Of a stretch of 64,000 nucleotides of DNA, positions 22,601 through 31,342 are shown one piece after another. The notes beneath the pieces were generated by a model. It saw nothing but the letters and a program-made list of their open reading frames with translations. It was not told where the DNA came from and did no database searches. This DNA comes from Tatlockia sp. (GTDB taxonomy: Bacteria > Pseudomonadota > Gammaproteobacteria > Legionellales > Legionellaceae). Within the stretch, counting starts at the first letter, position 1. Every line of letters starts with the position of its first letter. The stretch is taken from the NCBI GenBank assembly GCA_013697725.1, contig JACCWI010000011.1, positions 25,093 to 89,092 of the forward strand, written 5' to 3'. Position numbers and translations under genes: made by a program.

Positions 22601-25600
22601 CGCGCCCCATTCGTCTTCGCTTAATGTACGGCTGAGGTTAACATCGAGAGTTATGTCGTGATTTTCAGCAATAACTCCATTGATAGTATCCAGCTGTTTT
22701 AAGCTATTATCACATTGATAGCGATGGAAAAACTCACCAAACCGGGTTGGGTTTAATATTTCGGCCCCGGCTTTAAGGTTGCTATCGAACAATACATTTT
22801 TTTTTAAGTTTTCCCAGTCATACCCTTCACTTTTAATAAACCTGGATTTTGAAATATCAAGTCTACCTGACTCAAAATAGCCAAGGGCATGGGCACGATC
22901 CCATAAATGGCAAAATGAGTCATCAGTCCATAAGCCATTTTGAATTTCAATGGGAAGGCCTGATTTTAGAGCCTCTGCCAGCATACCTTCCTCAAAATAA
23001 AGATGGTCTTTTTTAATAATCCAGCGTCCGAGTAAGCGCTCTTCCCAATCCGGTGCATGACATAAATTAATTGGATAAACTTTCTCCTCAAAGTCAGTTT
23101 TCTCTTCCATCCCTTTGTTAGTCTTTAATTGATCTATTGCAAAAGGACAAATCTCAATATTCCCTAGACCAAATCGCGAATAGAAATCCTCGCCCTGATA
23201 ACAATCTGGCTTCGCTGGGTTGATAAGTCCTACTACTACTGCGCAGGCAGGAAGCGAGGTTCCATCTGCCTTAGGTTTACTATCCAGCAAACTATTGAGG
23301 CGCACGATATCATCCGCATCAAAACGGTCGTAATTGATAATTAATAGAGGTGGGTTAGCCTTATCCTGGTTAGTCGTTAAAAAATCATATAACACCCCAC
23401 CCGGACCATTTTTTAATTCACCTCTTAAACCAGTCTTTTCAATATAAGGGGCTGAGCAAACAAGGTCATCAGGCGAGTGAACATAAAAAACCGGACGATG
23501 AATTCGGTGGCAATAGCTTTCCAAGGTCAGACTCATTGCCTGGACATGAGCAGACGATGATAATTCTATTAATTGTTTTTGCTTTATCCCGCTAGCAAGC
23601 CGCTGGCAGAAGGCATCGGTAGAATCAAATCGCGTCTTCTCTTTCTGCCAGGTTTCAAATAAATGATCGTAATCATCGGTTAGTTTTAGTAATGGGATGA
23701 CATTTGCAGGAGCTTTAATGGGCTGAGCCTTTGATTCTTCCTCTACCTTTGATTTTTCATCTAATAGGATAGGGGTTGCAAATTCCGCAACAATTTTGGT
23801 TGAATTATTAGATAATTGATTCGGCATGTTGCTTTTATCAAGAGTCAGATCCGCCGCATATCCACCCAGATTATAGGCTATCCAGGGTCTGTCAGCGGAT
23901 AATTGTATTTCTACAAACGCGTGGCAATCATTTGTGTTAAAACGACAGGCAATTGTATCCGGAAGACCCCAATCCTGTTTGTGATTCTGAATGGCATCCA
24001 TTAAGGCAAAGGAGCGGTGTCGGCAGGCGCCTGTTTTTTCTTTGTTGATAGCATCAAGGTATTGTTGGCCATTTCCCGGCCCCTTGAATGAATGTGCTCC
24101 CTCACCAAACTGGCTATAATGCTGAATCAAATTGTACAACGTTTCAGGCAAATCTATTTTTTCTAGTCGGAATTTTTCTAACAGGAAATCCAGTGTCACC
24201 GTATAACGACCTTTATCTTTAGATCGGATGTAATAGAGATTATCCTTTAATGAATACTTAATTTCACAGGAGACATTCGATTTATCGAGATGATATTCAA
24301 GTATTTTTTCAGCGGAAGATAGTGAGGGTAAAGCTTGCCATCTATTATCTAAAATCAGATCGAGTTTTCCATAATATAAATTTTCCCGGGATGATTTTTC
24401 ATTGATAAATTTGTCCAAAAGATCAAGCTCGCTTTTGGGAATATTGCTCTCTTCTAAAACGTACTCAAGTTCATTGTCATCTAAACGATTATCTACATTA
24501 AATGCTTTGTCGATGGATACAAGAGCATCACTGAGAGTCAATCGGTGATAAACCGACAAACGATATTCACTGGGATGGGGATTTTCATCTCGGCCGCAGA
24601 AGATTTGATTAAGCTGAAATTCTTGTTTATCGTTCGCTGTATCGGCATCAATCTGCAGACTTGAATCCGCTCTTCGTTGCTGAGGTGCAAGGCTATTTTG
24701 TAGATGATTTTTTTTAGTTAACGTTTCTGAATGGGTTAGGTTTTGACTTTGGTCATTATTTGAATCCGATTCGCCCACTCTGTTGGAATTGTTTATTCGT
24801 TGCTGAGCTAACAAGTTTTGAATTATGGATTCATTGAATGGCAGACTTCCTTTAGACAATAAATCAGAAAGAAAATCACCGCTGAATGGACTATTTTTTT
24901 CAGGATCAAGATTAGCAGTTCTTGAAAATTGCCTTGTTTTAGGTCTTATTTCTCCTTCGTTATCAGAGGGATATTGCCTATCAGTATTTAAAGTTGAGGT
25001 GAACGATGAAGGACTTTCAGGAATTTTGATTCCTTTTTCATTTAAAATTTTTCTTAATGTAGCATTAGCAAAATCAACATTTCTGCAGCCATACAGTATT
25101 ACATTTCTACCTTTAAGCCTGGGTGCAGAAAGAAGTAATAAGATCAGATGATTAGTATTGATGGTAGCCTCAGATAAATCCAGGGTTTCCAAGGCGCTTA
25201 AATTTAAGTTTGTGGTAAAATCACCACTTACAGTACAACGTTCCAAACTTATTTTTTTTAGTTTTTCTGTATGTGACAATAGACCTTGCAAGCTTTGTGC
25301 GGTGATAGTCGACCCGTTCTTAGTTATTGTTAGAGTCTCCAGCATCTTTAGACTTGGATTTTCAGACATATCGCCTACTATTTTATAAGAATAAAAATGC
25401 AACTCTTTAAGCAGAACTGTTTTAGCCAATAAAGGCTGCAAATTGTTGACTAATACGGAACCTGTACTTAGGGTCAATTTCTCCAAAGATTTTAAATTTA
25501 GGTGATTAGTCATCTTTGTTGTTATTTTAGTAGAACCAAGATCAAGGTCTTTTAGATTGTCTGATTTGGATAATAAATGAGTTACGTCTTCTGCTAATAT

Positions 25601-28600
25601 AGTAGCACTTGATAGATTTAAGATTTCTAATGAGGTCAATTTTAATTCATTAGTGAACGGACCAAATAGAATGCAGCTATGAAGATAAAGACATTTAAGG
25701 TTTTCTCCCTCGGCTAATAATTGCTGCAAAACTATTCTCGTTAAAGTTACATCCCATAAATTCAAAACTTTCAATGATTTTAACTTGAGCAGTTCAGTCG
25801 GATCAGCACCTGATATTTTACATCGCTGAAAATTTATTGATTTGAGATTTTTTGCATTGGCTAACAGGTAATGCAAATTATTTGCTGATATAGTGGTATC
25901 TTGCAAACTCAAATCCTGCAATGACTCTAAGTTTACTTTATCAGTTATTGGAGTAAGCAATGTGCGGGAACTCAAATCAAGATATTTTAGGCTTTTGGCT
26001 TTATACAGGATCCTATACAAGCTTAGATCCGATAGTGCAGCTTTTTTATGAAATTTTAAAGTTTCCAAGAACTTTAAATTGAGATTACTTGCTATATCAC
26101 CCACTATTGTGCATTTTCCCAAATCAAGTGATTTGAGATTTTTTGCCTTAGCTAAAAAATGCTCGAAACTTTGCGCCGAAAGGGTCATCTTATTTTTTAA
26201 CTTTAAACTCTCGAGTGACTTTAAATTTAAATTCTCTGTTAGGTTTAAATCGCCTACTATAGTACATTCTCGCAGATCGATTGATTTAAGGTTTTGGGCA
26301 TTGGCTAATAGATGCTGAAGGCTTTTAGCAGTGATTGTTGTATTACGTAAATTCAAGGTTTCTAGTGATTTTAAATTTAAGTCTTCGGTCATATCACCTG
26401 ATATCATGAGGGACCTTAGATCAAGCGATTTAAGGCTTTCTGCATTAGCCAAGAGAAGCTGAAAATTTGATGCCCGAATAGATGTATTAGAAGGAAGTTT
26501 TAAACTCTCTAATGATTTCAAATTTACCTTGTCTGCAATTTCACCCAATATTTCGCAATTTTGTAAATCTAGTGATTTAAGCTGCTCTGCGTTCGCTAAT
26601 ATTCGCTGCAAATTCTCTACTGTGATAATTGCAGAATGTAAATTCAAGGTTTCCAATGATTTTAGATTCAACGGAGTGGTAAAGTTTGAGTCTAATAGGC
26701 AACCTTCTAAATTGAGCAATTTAAGTTTACTAGCCTTAATTAGTAAACACTCTAAGCTTGTCCTTGTGATATTAGTTTCACTTAAGCTCAATATTTCCAA
26801 GTCTGTTAAATTTAAGTTTTTATTAAAATCACCCAATATTATATTGCGTGGCAAGCGTAACGATTTTAGGCGAACGGTTTGGAGCAATAAGCTCTGTAAA
26901 CTTTCTGCAGAGATGGTGGTATTCCAATGTAAAATTAAAGTTTCAAGAGATTTTAAATTTAGATCTGCAAGATCCTCGCCTACTATTTCTTTAAATCCTA
27001 AGGACAAATGTTTAATATTTCCTGTGTTAGACAACCAATATTGCAAGATTTGAGTTGAGACCTTTAACCCATGCAGATTTAATACTTCCAATGAACTTAA
27101 ATTTAAATCATTAGATTTATCATCAGGTACTTTGAATCGATCTAGCGAGATTGTTAATTTGTTCAGACTAGGCGCTTGGGTGACTAGCTGCTTTAATTCT
27201 GGTTGTGAGGCACCTGTATATAAGTTCAAAGACTCCAGGGACTTTAAATTTAATTCTTTAGGAATATGAGTTAGTGCACCTTTTAGCGATTTTAAATTCA
27301 AAGCTTTATCCAATATACGCTTTAATGATTGCGAAGATATTGTAGAAAGAGATAAATCCAAAGTTTCCAGTGAGATTAAATCAAGTGTTTCAGTAAGCTC
27401 ACCTACTATAGTGCAGTGCTGTAAATCTAATTTTTTAAGTTTTTTGGCATTATGCAATAAATGTTGAAAGCTTTGTGCGGAAATGGTCACTCCATTGAGA
27501 TTTAAATATTCTAAAGACTCAAAATCCAAGTCTCTGGTTATCATATTGTCTGATATTTTCTGCTCTGCGAGCTGGAGGAATTTAAGATTAGGTGTATTAG
27601 TCAATAGCTGTATCATACTTTCTTCAGAGAGAGCTGTGCTATCTAACTCTAAAATCTCCAAGAATTTTAAATTCAAACCCGCGAGCAAATTACCTTTAGG
27701 CATCTTACAGAAGCTTAAATCTAATTTAATAAGGCTATGCGCCTTAGCCAATATATACTGCAAGCTTTGACCTGAAATAGTTGCCGACCTTAAATTCAAA
27801 TATTCCAATAAATTTAAATTTAACTCTTTGGAAACCTCACCAGATATATGACAATTATTCAAGTTAAGCGATTTAATTTTTTCTGTCTTGGCCAATAAAT
27901 CATGCAAGACTTCACCGGCGAGGCGTCCTTCAGATCTATACTGATTCTCAAGGGTAAATCTTTCAATTTCAGATATCTGTGGTAATTCGATTGTGATGGC
28001 ATTAACTAAAGTCATATCTTCATTAGGCGCAAGAGTTATCTCCTTACCTATAAATAACTGTGAAACATATGTACCCTTTATTTTCAAAGAATTATAATTT
28101 TTAACAATTGGGATCTCAGGCATACTATTCTTAACTTTTTTTAAAAATTCACAGCTTTTTTCAGAAAATTCATCTAATTGTATAGTTTTAAGATTTGGCT
28201 TTAGCTTATTCAAGAAAGAAAAAAGAATCTCTTCCTCATGTTCACTTGATGATAAGTCACTTATTTTCAATTGTCGGGGCTGATCAAATTTTTGATCAAT
28301 TATAGCCTGGAGCCAATAATCATCTAGAATCTGCACCTCATCTTTTGTTAGCTTAAGTTGTTTCATAGAGATTGCAGTAATTTCCTCCTGAGTAGCAGGA
28401 GTCATGTCTTTACGAATATTCAACTGCTCAAGAATTGATAGATTCGATTTAGTTAAAGGTTTAACTTGACCATTTTGCCAAATAAAGAGAGTAAATCCAT
28501 CCTCTAATAATTTGCTTATTACTCGAGTATGCTCATTTATTCGATCCTCAGACCAGCCAGAGGCAGTCCAATCCGCCAAGATCAACGATTTCTTTTTTTC

Positions 28601-28735
28601 TTCAGCTGCAAGATTAAGCTTTTTCCAATAAGGTTGACTACGTATGAATTTGCCAACGTGAAACTGTACCTGAGTTTTAAAAACGTATTGCACCGTGTTT
28701 TTTAATTTATGATAAAAAATACTAGGATAAGGCAT
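19616..28735 (-). CDS. Giant LRR / transglutaminase-like / midasin-like AAA+ protein
   Basis: A 3039-residue protein that I do not recognise as a named gene. Residues 1-230 are an unassigned N-terminal region. About 250-1230 hold some 20 double leucine-rich units (period about 48). About 1260-1400 are a polar linker. Around 1565-1610 is a transglutaminase-like core (GACRHRSFALMDA, then DCHAFVEIQL, then WIAYNLGG). About 1700-2200 contain AAA-like modules with degenerate Walker A (GPGGVLYDFL; VILKGNFSQ) but a recognisable Walker B-like strand (PPLLIINYDRFD). Two intact AAA+ modules follow: LTGLTGVGKSTF near 2295 with ILFIDEANL near 2432, and IEGEPGIGKSELV near 2665 with VVVVDEINSAP near 2725 and sensor 1 GTQNPV. 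A basic linker and an FFGWVSG-containing C-terminal module end the protein. No signal peptide or membrane helix is seen. Likely roles are a Dot/Icm effector or a cytosolic sensor/remodelling ATPase; both are inference. Confidence 0.8.
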   Translation of the reverse strand: MPYPSIFYHKLKNTVQYVFKTQVQFHVGKFIRSQPYWKKLNLAAEEKKKSLILADWTASGWSEDRINEHTRVISKLLEDGFTLFIWQNGQVKPLTKSNLSILEQLNIRKDMTPATQEEITAISMKQLKLTKDEVQILDDYWLQAIIDQKFDQPRQLKISDLSSSEHEEEILFSFLNKLKPNLKTIQLDEFSEKSCEFLKKVKNSMPEIPIVKNYNSLKIKGTYVSQLFIGKEITLAPNEDMTLVNAITIELPQISEIERFTLENQYRSEGRLAGEVLHDLLAKTEKIKSLNLNNCHISGEVSKELNLNLLEYLNLRSATISGQSLQYILAKAHSLIKLDLSFCKMPKGNLLAGLNLKFLEILELDSTALSEESMIQLLTNTPNLKFLQLAEQKISDNMITRDLDFESLEYLNLNGVTISAQSFQHLLHNAKKLKKLDLQHCTIVGELTETLDLISLETLDLSLSTISSQSLKRILDKALNLKSLKGALTHIPKELNLKSLESLNLYTGASQPELKQLVTQAPSLNKLTISLDRFKVPDDKSNDLNLSSLEVLNLHGLKVSTQILQYWLSNTGNIKHLSLGFKEIVGEDLADLNLKSLETLILHWNTTISAESLQSLLLQTVRLKSLRLPRNIILGDFNKNLNLTDLEILSLSETNITRTSLECLLIKASKLKLLNLEGCLLDSNFTTPLNLKSLETLNLHSAIITVENLQRILANAEQLKSLDLQNCEILGEIADKVNLKSLESLKLPSNTSIRASNFQLLLANAESLKSLDLRSLMISGDMTEDLNLKSLETLNLRNTTITAKSLQHLLANAQNLKSIDLRECTIVGDLNLTENLNLKSLESLKLKNKMTLSAQSFEHFLAKAKNLKSLDLGKCTIVGDIASNLNLKFLETLKFHKKAALSDLSLYRILYKAKSLKYLDLSSRTLLTPITDKVNLESLQDLSLQDTTISANNLHYLLANAKNLKSINFQRCKISGADPTELLKLKSLKVLNLWDVTLTRIVLQQLLAEGENLKCLYLHSCILFGPFTNELKLTSLEILNLSSATILAEDVTHLLSKSDNLKDLDLGSTKITTKMTNHLNLKSLEKLTLSTGSVLVNNLQPLLAKTVLLKELHFYSYKIVGDMSENPSLKMLETLTITKNGSTITAQSLQGLLSHTEKLKKISLERCTVSGDFTTNLNLSALETLDLSEATINTNHLILLLLSAPRLKGRNVILYGCRNVDFANATLRKILNEKGIKIPESPSSFTSTLNTDRQYPSDNEGEIRPKTRQFSRTANLDPEKNSPFSGDFLSDLLSKGSLPFNESIIQNLLAQQRINNSNRVGESDSNNDQSQNLTHSETLTKKNHLQNSLAPQQRRADSSLQIDADTANDKQEFQLNQIFCGRDENPHPSEYRLSVYHRLTLSDALVSIDKAFNVDNRLDDNELEYVLEESNIPKSELDLLDKFINEKSSRENLYYGKLDLILDNRWQALPSLSSAEKILEYHLDKSNVSCEIKYSLKDNLYYIRSKDKGRYTVTLDFLLEKFRLEKIDLPETLYNLIQHYSQFGEGAHSFKGPGNGQQYLDAINKEKTGACRHRSFALMDAIQNHKQDWGLPDTIACRFNTNDCHAFVEIQLSADRPWIAYNLGGYAADLTLDKSNMPNQLSNNSTKIVAEFATPILLDEKSKVEEESKAQPIKAPANVIPLLKLTDDYDHLFETWQKEKTRFDSTDAFCQRLASGIKQKQLIELSSSAHVQAMSLTLESYCHRIHRPVFYVHSPDDLVCSAPYIEKTGLRGELKNGPGGVLYDFLTTNQDKANPPLLIINYDRFDADDIVRLNSLLDSKPKADGTSLPACAVVVGLINPAKPDCYQGEDFYSRFGLGNIEICPFAIDQLKTNKGMEEKTDFEEKVYPINLCHAPDWEERLLGRWIIKKDHLYFEEGMLAEALKSGLPIEIQNGLWTDDSFCHLWDRAHALGYFESGRLDISKSRFIKSEGYDWENLKKNVLFDSNLKAGAEILNPTRFGEFFHRYQCDNSLKQLDTINGVIAENHDITLDVNLSRTLSEDEWGALLIECQKHQVILNCHCASSVSLPKMFDKLPQVSQVPTDSPIVIQSTDVDVTVRQLTSNELWTVLDVSELSYNDLWTNINGKMIKDAEKPFFEFTQSDRVLKQALDNQENVILKGNFSQELADGLASLILERQQGREKGILKIITDDAKSFNYAAITHHKVSVKEKFDLLKKRFPVTKINELETLETELFCKSVARLISPHSHPWQGMYGLSGGIQLQEFDEENSKAKSDAFIKQRQDSVNEVLKDSPYVFLTGLTGVGKSTFVEKYIASETTQLYLGETKDYNHIYLSTEEPQLPLPSDVLYLQKINVNDIKAWTIENGTTVVNFLHDEEKEKLKKIEEFLFPGENEKPIEISRQLQEPLFEKILSASGKNKSKMQAWAEDQSDKLKILFIDEANLTPRQWSEFEGLFDDAPSILLDKKFPLTENHKVIFAGNPLNYGDERNMAALFERHGNALIFHAMPQEFIFEVILKPVFANTKIENQSLTIAREILKIYRFLCECSTDEVLISPRELQMMALLVISHMDKNPQDDVLMVARHHAYLLAKNLVPKDNLSEFNRQFSDPIPHAAIEKQPIDFVLTPTREPLYQYLNDLLALREYRNRNQNIENDNERNAKLYGGLGGIVIEGEPGIGKSELVIAQLLANEYQEVTLATNDMPINSFYRMPVSMEKEEKERLLLKAFHSGSVVVVDEINSAPMMESLLNNLLMGKTPNGERPKNPGFMVIGTQNPVTMAGRRKPSNALMRRMMPVELPLYPAKELKTILIKRGIERKRGKAMINAYQRKRAQAKREQLSPAPTVRTLINVADDRIKAIGKITEIKKSEKRHKKEPVNNSVIPSRKSTTLSPKESISHSKASSNPVSVGGADKLRNKEQLTITNKNILSADISNASLLTVSMFKNALNGYISDRRKQEVRDKSTYHTFFGWVSGMSSTLKISAAENIIDALNNPKKLIEFDHDELVALKNGNLGVVMKKFESLLPEQYKESVKNDSYNLSRRTW
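25040..27990 (-). repeat. Array of about 20 double leucine-rich repeat units
   Basis: Within the 3039-residue protein, a unit of about 46-49 residues recurs without interruption. Each has two LRRs: one of the type LNLKSLETLNLxxxTIS, the next of the type SLQxLLANAxNLKSLDLxxC. I count 19 clear units and one degenerate unit at the N-terminal end. The alternation gives a ribonuclease-inhibitor-like repeat length (about 24 per LRR). Units differ enough that recent amplification is not obvious. Confidence 0.85.
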
Positions 28736-28924
28736 TTAGCTCTCACATTTCATTTTGACGCAGTTTTTATAATTGTAGACCATCTTTAATAATTTTAAGA
28801 TAAATCGTGTATTTATTTAGCAATTTTAATTGAATTATACATGAAGGGTAAATTTTGTACATCTTAGAAGCTAATAAAATTTTCAAAAACTTAGCGTTTT
28901 AGCCTTAAGTTGTATTTAAAAATG

Positions 28925-30250
28925 TTACAATTTATATGGTGCAGTTATAGGCTCAACAAAAGAAATACCACTGTCCAGTCCTGTAATTAATTTACCATTT
29001 TCAATGCATTCAATAGTAGATAAATCAACGGGAATTTTATGATCAAAATACGTAGCTGTTTCACCTTTAAAAAAGGTGCCTTTGACCTTAAAACTTGGAA
29101 TAACTTCCTGCGAGTATAAAAGAGTAGGAAATTCTTTAAAGCGTTCACGCGCACGTTCAGTGGTAAAAGGAACGATTAGATGAAATTGGAGATTCATACA
29201 TTCTGTGTTATTAGCTAAGAACGTAGAATAGTAATTATCTAGTGTTTTATAGAGCAGATTACCCGAATAACTAGCGTCATCAAAAAAAACAATATGACTT
29301 ATATCAATTGAAGGATTGAATTTTTCTACCTCTTCCGTATTAATAATGATACTGGGTGAAAATGCTAAAAATTGTTGGGCTAATTTTGTAACCCAAGGAC
29401 CACTTTTATCTTTGCGATGATCGACCAATAAAACATAATTTCTTTTCTCCTCTGGTAAAGAATGAAGATACAAATTAAATTTACTAACTGCCATTTTTAA
29501 ACCGAACAAGAAATGATTGAAAGTAATATATTGTATTGATTTAACAACTTTTTCAGCTATCTCTTTATCATTATCGTTATGCTTTTCAATCCACAGCTTC
29601 ATTTTTTTTGTATCAGGAGGGTTCGAGCGTAAAGGTTTATTTGGTGAAACAGGTAAACTATTGTGGCTCAATTCTACTAAATTTGGCTTAAACTTTTTCA
29701 TTAATCGGATTTGACGTTGAATTTTAATAGCTGCATTATGTTCTAGAATATTTTCGCTATTTAATTCTAAAAGATATTTTGAAATAAGGGGATCTACTAA
29801 ATCAAGTGGTGTCTTACCTTGATTATTTTTTTTATAAATATCTCCACCTGACTTTATCAATTCTTTAAGAGCCAAGGGATGAATATTTTTTTTCACACAT
29901 TGGTGAAGAACCGTATTTTCTTCTTTATCTATGGATTGATTGACATTCGCTCCTAATAACAAAATTAGACGAAGATAACTAAGATCGGGGACTGCACCTT
30001 TTTGCAGAGTAGTAAAAATAGATTGTATTGGAGTAACGTTCAGGGTAATAATTTCACCTAAGTCGTATTCCATGGGATATTGTATACTAAAATTTATTGA
30101 AGATTCCTGGATTAATTCCTGCAGAGTTTTTCCGCTATTGTCATCTATAATAGATAAGTCAAAAGGTGACTTTAAATGCCACATTAATTTGTTTAATAAT
30201 CTAAAGCAATCCTTTTCTTTAATAGCATCTAATATTTCCTGATTTATCAT
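28925..30250 (-). CDS. Ankyrin / IQ-motif / phosphoribosyltransferase-like protein
   Basis: A 441-residue protein with no named relative that I recognise. Residues about 85-160 contain two ankyrin repeats (LRLILLLGANVNQS; LALKELIKSGGDIYKKNNQGKTPLDL). Residues about 172-187 (AAIKIQRQIRLMKKF) fit the IQ calmodulin-binding pattern IQxxxRxxxxK. Residues about 225-420 look like a type I phosphoribosyltransferase fold: a strand YVLLVDHR near 274 and a PRPP-loop-like HIVFFDDASYSGNLL near 318-332, with the expected DDxxx(S/T)G. A GGAA ribosome site precedes the ATG. It lies upstream of the LRR giant on the same strand, 189 bases apart, and could share its transcript. Ankyrin plus IQ points to a host-directed protein; enzyme activity is untested. 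Confidence 0.7.
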   Translation of the reverse strand: MINQEILDAIKEKDCFRLLNKLMWHLKSPFDLSIIDDNSGKTLQELIQESSINFSIQYPMEYDLGEIITLNVTPIQSIFTTLQKGAVPDLSYLRLILLLGANVNQSIDKEENTVLHQCVKKNIHPLALKELIKSGGDIYKKNNQGKTPLDLVDPLISKYLLELNSENILEHNAAIKIQRQIRLMKKFKPNLVELSHNSLPVSPNKPLRSNPPDTKKMKLWIEKHNDNDKEIAEKVVKSIQYITFNHFLFGLKMAVSKFNLYLHSLPEEKRNYVLLVDHRKDKSGPWVTKLAQQFLAFSPSIIINTEEVEKFNPSIDISHIVFFDDASYSGNLLYKTLDNYYSTFLANNTECMNLQFHLIVPFTTERARERFKEFPTLLYSQEVIPSFKVKGTFFKGETATYFDHKIPVDLSTIECIENGKLITGLDSGISFVEPITAPYKL

Positions 30251-30644
30251 ATTTGTTCCAATACTCTATCAAAATTTATAATTCTGTAATTATATCGTTT
30301 TAGTATTAAGGAATTATTAACCTTTTTTAGTCAGATAGACATAGCTTTATGCTGAACAATTGGCTTCAAATAAATCAAAATCTGCCCTTTCGGCTTTCTG
30401 TTTTTTCAGGAGCTTCCTTCACATGCACTAAATAATAAAAAGACAGTCACGCAGAAAGTGAATTGGTGTCAAAATGACCAGAACAATCTTATCTATCCAA
30501 AATTTCGAATTTTGGGATTTTCACTCGCTAATATGAAAAAGGAGTCATTCATGCTCATTCCTTGTTAAATCTTGAAGGTACGTTATCTATCTGAATTGAT
30601 ATTTCTTCTAATTCAAATTAAGTGATTATTTTATTTTTTTATTC
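30251..30644. other. AT-rich intergenic region without a gene
   Basis: No convincing open frame or RNA gene is seen. It separates the divergent ankyrin/IQ gene and the toxin-antitoxin pair, so it should hold both promoters. A near-perfect palindrome, CCAAAATTTCGAATTTTGG (30497-30515), lies in the middle and could be a protein-binding site or a hairpin. Confidence 0.5.
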
Positions 30645-30669
30645 TATAATATGACTAGTTAGACTAGTC
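30645..30669 (+). promoter_or_regulatory. Promoter -10 and operator-like repeat of the toxin-antitoxin pair
   Basis: A TATAAT -10 box (30645-30650) is followed at once by GACTAGTTAGACTAGTC (30653-30669): two GACTAGT copies two bases apart, each containing the palindrome ACTAGT. A GGAGG ribosome site follows at 30671. Repeats at this position are typical operators for autoregulation by a Phd/YefM antitoxin complex. Confidence 0.6.
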
Positions 30670-30680
30670 TGGAGGTAGTT

Positions 30681-30929
30681 ATGAATACGTGGCAATTACA
30701 AGACGCTAAAGCTCATTTGAGTGAACTGGTAAAAAAAGCCTCTTCCGGGGCTCCTCAGGAAATTACCTTGAGGGGTAAACCAGCAGTAGTTGTTTTATCG
30801 ATGCGTCAATATGAAAAACTAAAGCAACCCAAACAAAAACTGATACCTTTTTTAAGGCAATCCCCTTTGGTAGGTATAGATGTGGAACCAGAAAGAGATA
30901 CAAGTCCTATGCGAGATATTGATTTATGA
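30681..30929 (+). CDS. Type II antitoxin, Phd/YefM family
   Basis: An 82-residue antitoxin with the standard opening (WQLQDAKAHLSELVKKA) and the LRGKPAVVVLSMRQYEKLK segment that forms the DNA-binding dimer. The C-terminal 25 residues would be the toxin-neutralising tail. A strong GGAGG ribosome site precedes the ATG. Its stop overlaps the toxin start (ATGA), so the pair is translationally coupled; it probably represses its own promoter through the repeat just upstream. Confidence 0.88.
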   Translation: MNTWQLQDAKAHLSELVKKASSGAPQEITLRGKPAVVVLSMRQYEKLKQPKQKLIPFLRQSPLVGIDVEPERDTSPMRDIDL

Positions 30930-31342
30930 ATTATTTACTTGATACCAATATTATCTCTGAGCTAGTAAAACAAATGCCTAATCAATTGGTTTTGAAATGG
31001 GTTGATTCCATTGATAATGACAATCTATATATTAGTGTTATTGCTCTCGGCGAAATAAGGAAAGGGGTCGCGGGAATTCAAGATCCTAAACGACAAGAAA
31101 AAATTTCCTATTGGTTGGAAATTGAGTTACCCCGATATTTTGAAGATCGTATTTTAGATATTGATTTAAAAGTAGCTGACATGTGGGGACGATTACAAAG
31201 TCAAAATAAAGCATTTACTTTACCAGCTATAGATGCACTTATCGCAGCAACCGCATACGTTCATAATCTAATACTTGTAACACGAAATACAAAAGATTTT
31301 CTTCATTCATCTATTAAAATGATTAATCCTTGGGAAGGGTAA
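30926..31342 (+). CDS. Type II toxin, PIN-domain ribonuclease (VapC/FitB-like)
   Basis: A 138-residue PIN-domain nuclease. The four conserved acidic residues are present: Asp in YLLDTNIISEL near residue 6, Glu in ALGEIRKGV near 42, Asp in PAIDALIAATA near 100, and Asp in TRNTKDFLH near 120. PIN toxins of the VapC group cut tRNA or rRNA. Pairing with a Phd-type rather than VapB/AbrB-type antitoxin resembles the FitAB-like mixed pairs. All catalytic positions look intact, so it should be active. Confidence 0.88.
   Translation: MNYLLDTNIISELVKQMPNQLVLKWVDSIDNDNLYISVIALGEIRKGVAGIQDPKRQEKISYWLEIELPRYFEDRILDIDLKVADMWGRLQSQNKAFTLPAIDALIAATAYVHNLILVTRNTKDFLHSSIKMINPWEG

Noticed and set aside
26529..27053. 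A 174-codon plus-strand open frame inside the LRR gene
   Set aside because: Antisense to the LRR array; it owes its length to the repeated codon pattern of the real gene.
19616..28735. Reading the LRR-AAA+ protein as a McrB-type restriction subunit
   Set aside because: The last AAA+ modules are of the same broad class, but there is no neighbouring McrC nuclease and no DNA-recognition domain, and the LRR and transglutaminase-like parts do not fit.
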